From contig NZ_BCUR01000004.1 in NCBI RefSeq assembly GCF_003569005.1, positions 1,142,003 to 1,206,002 of the forward strand: 64,000 bases of DNA, given 5' to 3'. Source of the stretch: Vibrio superstes. GTDB lineage: Bacteria; Pseudomonadota; Gammaproteobacteria; Enterobacterales; Vibrionaceae. A program made the position numbers and the translations under genes. The notes under the pieces are model-generated. The model saw nothing but the letters and a program-made list of their open reading frames with translations. It did no database searches and was not told the origin of the DNA. Positions 58,399 to 64,000 of this stretch are shown here, piece by piece. The first letter of the stretch is position 1, and each line of letters opens with the position of its first letter.

Positions 58399-59181
58399 AT
58401 GAGAAAGAGCCTGATCACAGTAGTTTTTGGTGTATTAGTTACGGGTTGTAGCCAATCTGAAGCCCCCAAAGAGATCAGCGATTATAATTCCCACAAGAAC
58501 CAGCAGGTGATTATCGTTCACGGCCTTGCTCGCAGTGCATCTTCCATGGAGGAGATGTCGGATAGAGTAAAAGAGCATGGCTATCAAGTGTGCGTGGTGG
58601 ATTACCCAACTGTGGGCAGAGAGCTTGACTACACATTACGTAAAAGCGGTATGCAGATAGATGAGTGCGTATATCAGTTTGATCGCGAGTTGTCTCAGGC
58701 TAGTGGTAGTAAAATACACTTTGTTGGGCACTCTCTAGGTGGGTTGGTTATTCGAGATTACCTTGCCAAAAAGCCAGCAATGACGTATTCGCAACATCTA
58801 GGTGAGGTGGTGTTTTTAGGCACCCCTAATCATGGTAGCGACGTGGCGGATTTTTTCTCTAGCCTTTGGCTGCTGCCACTTGCTGGTGGTACGGCGGCCT
58901 CATTAACCACTGATCCGCAAAGCTTACCTAATTCATTGCCACAACCTAATTATCCGTTTGGAGTAATCGCAGGGACGGATACTTACCCGGTTTTAAGGCA
59001 TGTGTTCGAGAATTCGAACGATGGCCTAGTGTCGGTTGAATCAGCGCAATTAGAGGGTATGCAAGACTTTATAGCAGTGGACATCAAACACGACAGCTTG
59101 AGAAGCGACCCTATGGTGACCGAGCTTGTTCTTAACTACCTAAGCAATCGACGCTTTGCGGTTGCAGAAACAGCGCAATAA
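58399..59181 (+). CDS. Lipoprotein-anchored alpha/beta hydrolase (lipase/esterase-like)
   Basis: The 260-residue product has a lipoprotein signal (MRKSLITVVFGVLVTGC-S). An alpha/beta-hydrolase domain follows, with VIIVHGLARSASSMEEMSD (oxyanion HG) and the nucleophile elbow GHSLGG at about residues 113-118. The acid is likely Asp in NSNDGLVSVES and the base His in DIKHDSLRSD. The PGAP1/triacylglycerol lipase-like family is suggested by the HG-GHSLGG arrangement and the FLGTPNHGS motif. The physiological substrate is unknown. The start was set at the ATG that opens the lipoprotein signal, 12 bases after a GGAG site. Confidence 0.82.
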   Translation: MRKSLITVVFGVLVTGCSQSEAPKEISDYNSHKNQQVIIVHGLARSASSMEEMSDRVKEHGYQVCVVDYPTVGRELDYTLRKSGMQIDECVYQFDRELSQASGSKIHFVGHSLGGLVIRDYLAKKPAMTYSQHLGEVVFLGTPNHGSDVADFFSSLWLLPLAGGTAASLTTDPQSLPNSLPQPNYPFGVIAGTDTYPVLRHVFENSNDGLVSVESAQLEGMQDFIAVDIKHDSLRSDPMVTELVLNYLSNRRFAVAETAQ

Positions 59182-59198
59182 TACCAATCGTCGTAAAT

Positions 59199-59238
59199 AA
59201 CGGCTGACTCATTCAGACATTGAGTCAGCCGTTTTTGT
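59199..59238. terminator. Bidirectional terminator after the hydrolase gene
   Basis: An ACGGCTGACTCA / TGAGTCAGCCGT stem with a 9-base loop is followed by TTTTT; the left flank has an A tract. It separates the convergent nitroreductase gene. Confidence 0.88.
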
Positions 59239-59253
59239 AATTAGCGTTAGGCA

Positions 59254-59910
59254 CTAAAGAACCTTGACGACTTTATCTAGGTCTAGGCGAGACTTAGGAA
59301 GATTGGCATTGTAATCTTCTTCTTTATGGTGATAACCAATGGCAAGAGCGACATTACATACATAGCCATCCAGTTCTTCAGCAAAGATGTCACCAATCAG
59401 TTCACTGTCCACCCCTTCCATTGTTGTCGAGTCAATCCCAAGCCTTGCAAGAACGTGTAGAGCGTTACCTAGAGCCAGATAGGTTTGCGACTTGGTCCAT
59501 GTTGAGGTATCACCATTTTCATCGGTATTGAGCTCAACAAAGGCAAATGCGCCAAACGCCGAATCGCGTTGCTCTTTCGGGGTACGACCATCTTCAATAC
59601 CCTTATCCACTACTTTGGCGTAGTCTTCTTTCGTGTAACGCGGGTTGTGAGCAAACAAGATCACATGAGAAGCGGACTTCACATGAGGTTGGTTAAATTG
59701 GTGCTTTATGGCAAACGTATCGTGCATGCGTTGCTTGGCTTCGTCGCTTTCAATGACGATAAATTTCCAAGGCTGTGAATTAATGGATGACGCGGATAGG
59801 CGAAGCGCTTCGTAGATCACGTCTAAATCTTGTTGAGGAATACGCTTTGACGCATCGTAGCGTTTTGCCGTGTAACGATTTTCTAGATCAGTGATGATTG
59901 GATGAGCCAT
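59254..59910 (-). CDS. NfsB-like oxygen-insensitive NAD(P)H nitroreductase
   Basis: The 218-residue FMN enzyme of the NfsB family has ENRYTAKRYDASKRIPQ near the N terminus (FMN phosphate-binding Arg and Lys), LRLSASSINSQPWKFIVIES (FMN isoalloxazine), and FAEELDGYVCNVALAIGYHH. E. coli NfsB has 217 residues. It reduces nitroaromatics and quinones with NAD(P)H and supports redox defence. I use the ATG at 59910, preceded by AAAGGAC, since the longer frame adds a region that does not look like the family. Confidence 0.93.
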   Translation of the reverse strand: MAHPIITDLENRYTAKRYDASKRIPQQDLDVIYEALRLSASSINSQPWKFIVIESDEAKQRMHDTFAIKHQFNQPHVKSASHVILFAHNPRYTKEDYAKVVDKGIEDGRTPKEQRDSAFGAFAFVELNTDENGDTSTWTKSQTYLALGNALHVLARLGIDSTTMEGVDSELIGDIFAEELDGYVCNVALAIGYHHKEEDYNANLPKSRLDLDKVVKVL

Positions 59911-60217
59911 GGCTGAGTCCTTTAATAGTTGGGTGAGGTAGCAAATGAGTGCGACCAAATAAACTGTGAGTGCTTTGAGTAAATCTAGACTATTTGATCG
60001 TGTCACGTGAATAAACCGCAGTTTATGCAAATTACTTTCAAATACTATTTAATAATCCTAATAGCATTATGAATCTATTTATAGATAGCAGGTATCCTAA
60101 CTGATTGAATATTATGAATATGCTGTATTTGGTCACAAAAATTGGGTATGTAGGATATTTGCGATTCTAGCTGTGATCTCGCATAATCGGCACAAATATC
60201 ATTGCTAGGTTTAACGC
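59911..60217. other. Gap between the nitroreductase and glutaredoxin genes
   Basis: This 307-base divergent gap is AT-rich, with no coding frame I support and no clear hairpin. A longer minus-strand frame extends the nitroreductase upstream but lacks a ribosome-binding site. I do not see a known regulator site. Confidence 0.4.
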
Positions 60218-60448
60218 ATGAAGAGATTAGTTTTGTATGTAAAGGATAAGTGCCCGCATTGCAAAGATGCTCAGCGCTATCTTGACTCTAAGGGTTATAA
60301 ATACCGCTTAACCAATGCCAAGATGCAAAGAGGTCGCAAGGAGCTTGATGCTATCGGAGCTAGGTCTTTACCTGTATTGAAGATAGGCGATCAGATCATG
60401 ATTGGTTGGGATCCGAAGAACTTTGAGCGAATGTACAATAGTAATTAA
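60218..60448 (+). CDS. Small glutaredoxin-like protein
   Basis: The 76-residue thioredoxin-fold protein has the redox motif C-P-H-C (residues 12-15) in YVKDKCPHCKDAQRYL, and the cis-Pro in ARSLPVLKIGD. It resembles the shortened GrxA/NrdH type. It could reduce protein disulfides with glutathione or thioredoxin reductase; the donor is not decided by sequence. A clear terminator follows. Confidence 0.85.
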   Translation: MKRLVLYVKDKCPHCKDAQRYLDSKGYKYRLTNAKMQRGRKELDAIGARSLPVLKIGDQIMIGWDPKNFERMYNSN

Positions 60449-60464
60449 GCTAGCGACTAAAACG

Positions 60465-60493
60465 AAAAAAGAGGCTCTAGAGCCTCTTTTTAC
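60465..60493. terminator. Bidirectional terminator between the glutaredoxin and cspD
   Basis: An AAAAAGAGGCTC / GAGCCTCTTTTT-type stem with a short loop is flanked by A and T tracts and ends both convergent genes. Confidence 0.88.
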
Positions 60494-60507
60494 TTAATGC
60501 GGTAACG

Positions 60508-60729
60508 CTATTTTGCTGCGTCGCTTTCTATTGGTACCACAGCGCTAGCATGGGAGCCCTTAGGCCCATCTTCTACTTCGTAGTTGACAGTTTGACCCGC
60601 TTTTAATGTTCTATAACCATCCATCTGGATAGTTGAATAGTGAGCGAACACATCGCCTTCTTCTCCTTCTGGGCAAATAAACCCAAACCCTTTGGCGTTG
60701 TTAAACCACTTAACTGTACCTGTTGCCAT
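60508..60729 (-). CDS. cspD: Cold-shock-domain protein CspD
   Basis: The 73-residue protein is a single cold-shock domain with RNP1 KGFGFI and RNP2 DVFAHYSTI. The FNNAKGFGFICPEGEEGDVFAHYS pattern is that of CspD. In E. coli, CspD is a stationary-phase inhibitor of replication. Here it is divergent from clpS-clpA with a 443-base gap, as in other gammaproteobacteria. Confidence 0.93.
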   Translation of the reverse strand: MATGTVKWFNNAKGFGFICPEGEEGDVFAHYSTIQMDGYRTLKAGQTVNYEVEDGPKGSHASAVVPIESDAAK

Positions 60730-61172
60730 GCTTTACATCCTTATGCATTTATTACTTGTTGTGCGCTGTGTCGCAATAGTCTGAATGATCAAATTACTTC
60801 AGTTAAACCAACTTCATCAGCCTACTTTGTTTGAATAGAAAACCTCAAATGATGATTTTCTAATCAGACAATAGAATAATGTAGACAAAGAATCATCATC
60901 GTCAATACATTTCATTCGATTATTTAACAGAATAATAACTATTGCTTTGAGATTAAACAACGCGGATCACTCAATATGTGGTGTAAGGTCAAGGTATGAG
61001 CAACATGTTGCAATAAACAGCGGGTTTTGCGCTGAAAGTAGGCTAAAAAACGCTCGTCCGATACTGATAGCAATCTTTTATTTGCAGGGATACAATTGCT
61101 CTATTAGTCTCTAAAGTAGCTGGAAAAAATTCTGCTACAAGAGTGATTGTTTTTTCTACTAAAGACGTAAAA
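60730..61172. promoter_or_regulatory. Long divergent leader region between cspD and clpS
   Basis: The 443-base gap has no supported gene. It is strongly AT-rich around 60830-60960. The clpS side lacks a strong ribosome-binding site (AAAGACG near 61161). I see no known operator. Confidence 0.45.
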
Positions 61173-61493
61173 ATGAGTAAATTTTTTGAATGGGTGACTC
61201 CAGACTCAGACTTGCTGGAGAAAGAAAAAACCGAGGTAAAACCACCACCTATGTATCACGTTATTCTTAATAACGATGATTACACCCCTATGGATTTCGT
61301 TATTGAGATTCTTGAGCGCTTCTTTGGTATGGATGCCGACAAAGCGACTCAGACCATGCTTCAGGTGCATTACCAGGGGAAAGCACGTTGTGGAACGTAC
61401 ACAGCTGAAGTCGCAGAAACAAAGGTTGCTCAGGTTACAATGTATTCTGAACAACAAGAGCATCCTTTGTTGTGCACCATGGAAAGAGCATAA
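61173..61493 (+). CDS. clpS: ClpA adaptor protein ClpS
   Basis: The 106-residue adaptor delivers N-end-rule substrates to ClpAP. The ClpS core is YHVILNNDDYTPMDFVIEIL (Asn and Asp-Asp that hold the substrate N terminus), then MLQVHYQGKARCGTYTAEVAETKV and the C-terminal EHPLLCTMERA. I start at the ATG at 61173, as the upstream frame has no ribosome-binding site. It is 57 bases before clpA on the same strand. Confidence 0.95.
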   Translation: MSKFFEWVTPDSDLLEKEKTEVKPPPMYHVILNNDDYTPMDFVIEILERFFGMDADKATQTMLQVHYQGKARCGTYTAEVAETKVAQVTMYSEQQEHPLLCTMERA

Positions 61494-61550
61494 CCACATC
61501 GCTGTCGAACAGGACTAAGTGGTTGTTTTTGAAGTTTTGGGGAGGCCTGT

Positions 61551-63815
61551 ATGCTTAACAAGGAATTAGAAACGAGTTTGAATGGCGCTTTTTCTCAAGC
61601 GCGAGATAAACGGCACGAGTTTATGACGGTAGAGCATCTACTGTTGGCGCTTCTGGACAACCAATCTGCTCAAGAAGCTCTCAAGGCTTGCGGAGCAAAC
61701 ATTGACACAATTCGTCAAGAGCTTGATACCTTTATTGAACAAACCACTCCACTGATTGCCGTTGATGATGCGACGCGCGAGACTCAGCCAACCCTGAGCT
61801 TCCAGCGAGTATTGCAACGTGCGGTTTTCCATGTGCAATCTTCTGGCCGTAATGAGGTATCTGGTGCCAACGTACTGGTCGCTATCTTTAGTGAGCAAGA
61901 GTCTCACGCCGCCTATCTTCTGAAAAAGAACGATGTGAGTCGATTAGACATCGTCAACTTCATCTCTCACGGAATCACGAAAACACAAAAAGATGAGCCA
62001 TCGGAACTGTTTGGCAGTGCAGAGACCACAGAAGAAGTCGCGCAAGAAGACCAGTTAGAAAATTTTGCAACCAATCTGAATATCGTAGCTCGCAATGGTC
62101 ACATTGACCCGCTTATTGGTCGCGACCAAGAGCTGGAGCGCACTATTCAAGTGTTGTGTCGTCGTCGTAAGAACAATCCTCTATTGGTCGGTGAAGCCGG
62201 GGTGGGTAAAACCGCGATTGCTGAAGGCCTAGCGTGGAGAATTGTTGAGGGTGACGTGCCAGAGGTTATTGCCAACTCTGTTATTTACTCCCTAGATATT
62301 GGTTCACTGCTTGCGGGCACCAAATATCGTGGTGATTTTGAGAAGCGCTTCAAGAACATCCTCAAACAACTTGAGAAAGAAGATGACGCTATTCTGTTCA
62401 TTGATGAGATTCATACCATCATTGGTGCAGGCGCAGCATCAGGTGGCCAAGTTGATGCTGCTAACTTAATCAAACCACTGCTAAGCAGTGGAAAGTTGCG
62501 CTGTATTGGTTCTACGACTTATCAAGAATACAGTACCATCTTTGAAAAAGAGCGCGCGCTATCTCGCCGCTTCCAGAAGATTGATGTGGTTGAGCCTTCT
62601 CTAGATGATACGACTAAGATCCTAATGGGTCTTAAATCGAAATACGAAGAGCACCATGAGGTTCGCTATACCAATAAAGCCCTTCGTGCTGCGGTAGAGC
62701 TTTCTGCTAAATACATTAACGAACGTCATTTACCTGACAAAGCTATCGACGTGATTGATGAGGCGGGTGCGAAGAGTCGCCTAGTGCCTAGCAGTCGTCG
62801 TAAGAAGACAGTAGGGGTGGGCGATATCGAAGCTATGGTTGCCAAGATGGCGCGTATTCCTGAGAAGTCGGTCTCTTCTTCAGATAAAGACATTCTTCAG
62901 AATCTAGATAAGAAAATGAAGATGTTGGTGTTTGGGCAAGATGAGGCTATCGATGTACTGAGTGAGTCTATCAAATTGTCTCGTGCTGGTTTAGGCGCAG
63001 AGAATAAGCCAGTGGGTTCTTTCTTGTTTGCAGGCCCTACAGGGGTGGGTAAAACCGAGGTGACAGCACAGCTTGCTAAACTGATGGGTATTGAACTGCT
63101 TCGCTTTGATATGTCTGAATATGGTGAGCGTCACTCTATCAGCCGATTGATTGGTGCACCTCCAGGTTACGTTGGCTATGACCAAGGTGGTTTGTTAACG
63201 GATGCCGTGATTAAACAGCCTCACTCTGTGGTTCTTCTTGATGAGATTGAGAAAGCACACCCAGATATCTTTAACTTGCTTCTGCAAGTGATGGATAACG
63301 GTACGCTAACAGACAATAACGGCCGTAAAGCCGACTTCCGCAATATCATCTTAGTCATGACCACTAACGCCGGTGTGGTGGAGACTGAGAAGCAATCAAT
63401 AGGCCTGATCCAACAAGATCATGCACCTGATGCGATGGCTATTATTAAGCGTGTATTTACTCCAGAGTTCCGTAACCGCTTAGACAACATCATCTGGTTC
63501 AACAGCCTAGATGAAGAAGTTATCCATCAAGTTGTCGATAAGTTCATTGTTGAACTTCAGGCTCAGCTTGATACTCGTGGTGTGTCTCTTGAGGTTGCAG
63601 ATAGCGCTCGTGAATGGCTAGCTGTGAAGGGCTATGATAAGTCGATGGGTGCAAGACCTATGTCTCGAGCAATTCAAGAGAACCTGAAGAAGCCACTGGC
63701 CAATGAGTTGTTATTCGGTGTGTTGGTGAATGGCGGTACTGTGACCGTTGATCTTAAGAATGACGAGTTGCAATTCCACTATGCGAATACAGAGGAAGAA
63801 GCGGTTCATCATTAA
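61551..63815 (+). CDS. clpA: ATP-dependent Clp protease ATP-binding subunit ClpA
   Basis: ClpA is the AAA+ unfoldase that partners with ClpP. The 754-residue product has the N-terminal Clp N domain (residues 1-145), AAA+ domain 1 with Walker A GEAGVGKT (214-221) and [10 protein letters not shown] (281-290), and AAA+ domain 2 with GPTGVGKT (495-502) and [11 protein letters not shown] (561-571). The ClpP-binding loop I617-G-L is intact. The ribosome-binding site GGGGAGG precedes the start. A terminator separates it from infA. Confidence 0.97.
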   Translation: MLNKELETSLNGAFSQARDKRHEFMTVEHLLLALLDNQSAQEALKACGANIDTIRQELDTFIEQTTPLIAVDDATRETQPTLSFQRVLQRAVFHVQSSGRNEVSGANVLVAIFSEQESHAAYLLKKNDVSRLDIVNFISHGITKTQKDEPSELFGSAETTEEVAQEDQLENFATNLNIVARNGHIDPLIGRDQELERTIQVLCRRRKNNPLLVGEAGVGKTAIAEGLAWRIVEGDVPEVIANSVIYSLDIGSLLAGTKYRGDFEKRFKNILKQLEKEDDAILFIDEIHTIIGAGAASGGQVDAANLIKPLLSSGKLRCIGSTTYQEYSTIFEKERALSRRFQKIDVVEPSLDDTTKILMGLKSKYEEHHEVRYTNKALRAAVELSAKYINERHLPDKAIDVIDEAGAKSRLVPSSRRKKTVGVGDIEAMVAKMARIPEKSVSSSDKDILQNLDKKMKMLVFGQDEAIDVLSESIKLSRAGLGAENKPVGSFLFAGPTGVGKTEVTAQLAKLMGIELLRFDMSEYGERHSISRLIGAPPGYVGYDQGGLLTDAVIKQPHSVVLLDEIEKAHPDIFNLLLQVMDNGTLTDNNGRKADFRNIILVMTTNAGVVETEKQSIGLIQQDHAPDAMAIIKRVFTPEFRNRLDNIIWFNSLDEEVIHQVVDKFIVELQAQLDTRGVSLEVADSAREWLAVKGYDKSMGARPMSRAIQENLKKPLANELLFGVLVNGGTVTVDLKNDELQFHYANTEEEAVHH

Positions 63816-63910
63816 TGGATTCATAATGAGTGAGTAGAACGTTGGGCTCTGAAGGGGCCTAACGCTAAGCCCACTGAGATGACTTAGATTAGAACATTAA
63901 TCTTCAGCCA

Positions 63911-63943
63911 ACAAAAAACGGAGCCTTAGGCTCCGTTTTTTTA
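63911..63943. terminator. Terminator between clpA and infA
   Basis: An AAACGGAGCC / GGCTCCGTTT stem with a TTA loop is flanked by A and T tracts; it can act for both convergent genes. Confidence 0.9.
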
Positions 63944-63962
63944 TGCATAGTTAATAGAGATA

Positions 63963-64000
63963 TTAACGAGCACGGAAGACGATGCGGCCTTTACTTAGGT
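63963..64000 (-). CDS. infA: Translation initiation factor IF-1, C-terminal end
   Basis: The minus strand encodes ...LSKGRIVFRAR followed by TAA, which is the C-terminal end of IF-1. Only about 11 residues are inside the window and the gene continues beyond the right edge. The clpA-infA convergent arrangement is common in gammaproteobacteria. The tRNA-Ser gene that lies here in E. coli is absent. Confidence 0.88.
   Translation of the reverse strand, partial: LSKGRIVFRAR

Noticed and set aside
59911..60030. A 40-residue N-terminal extension of the nitroreductase
   Set aside because: The extension has no homology to the NfsB family and the internal ATG at 59910 has a good ribosome-binding site.

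Overview
The window is a stretch of chromosome from a gammaproteobacterium of the family Vibrionaceae, most likely the genus Vibrio. The base composition is moderate. Gene content and order match the V. cholerae chromosome 1 neighbourhood as I remember it: csiV next to mfd, a VC1899-type CARF nuclease beside the hinT-lpoB operon, dinG next to an OmpT/OmpU-type porin, a monomeric isocitrate dehydrogenase beside rluE, and cspD-clpS-clpA-infA at the right edge. The DNA is almost all core genome. I see no phage, integron, CRISPR array, complete insertion sequence, tRNA or rRNA. The accessory material is intergenic repeat DNA.

Layout: 1-3.4 kb holds a partial DUF481 protein, a small membrane protein, a CBS-domain protein, uridine phosphorylase (udp) and a convergent orphan Card1/Can2-like CARF nuclease. 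3.6-6.4 kb is the hinT - COG3014 lipoprotein - ycfL - lpoB operon, followed by ycfP and ndh. 8.9-13.3 kb carries mfd and csiV on the minus strand. 13.5-16.7 kb is lolCDE. 16.8-23.3 kb has a DUF2062 gene head-to-head with a comEC-msbA-lpxK-ycaR-kdsB operon for DNA uptake and lipid A/Kdo supply. 23.3-23.7 kb is a MITE-like repeat. 23.7-28.6 kb is the prkA-yeaH-spoVR stress operon on the minus strand. 28.8-36.7 kb has a MipA/OmpV protein, a repeat array, yfbU, the pyruvate formate-lyase genes pflB and pflA separated by an LpxR-like gene, and a DUF3360 permease. 37.3-40.5 kb is a basic amino acid ABC transporter operon. 40.7-45.4 kb holds a 50-aa ORF, xthA, and a minus-strand run dinG - TSUP transporter - priC - rsmS. 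45.9-48.7 kb carries a porin and glgA. 49.0-52.3 kb is mnmA-hflD-purB. The rest holds an 87-aa unknown protein, rluE, icd, an amino acid antiporter, a small monooxygenase, a lipase-like lipoprotein, a nitroreductase, a small glutaredoxin, cspD, clpS, clpA and the 3' end of infA.

The genes fall into a few themes. Envelope biogenesis dominates: LolCDE lipoprotein sorting, MsbA/LpxK/KdsB for lipopolysaccharide, an LpxR-like deacylase, and the peptidoglycan synthase accessory proteins LpoB, CsiV and MipA. Anaerobic metabolism forms a second theme (pflBA, with FNR-type boxes upstream of ndh, pflB and the DUF3360 permease). Nucleic acid maintenance is represented by mfd, dinG, xthA, priC and comEC.

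The items most worth a second look are the orphan CARF nuclease with an altered ligand loop, the IS5-like MITE and its two solo-end footprints that coincide with stop codons, and the intergenic repeat family. Two copies of that family lie in inverted orientation around purB-hflD-mnmA, and a diverged three-unit array sits beside yfbU. Also of interest are the unexplained DUF3360 permease where a formate channel might be expected, and the comEC/DUF2062 pair whose start codons are only 8 bases apart.
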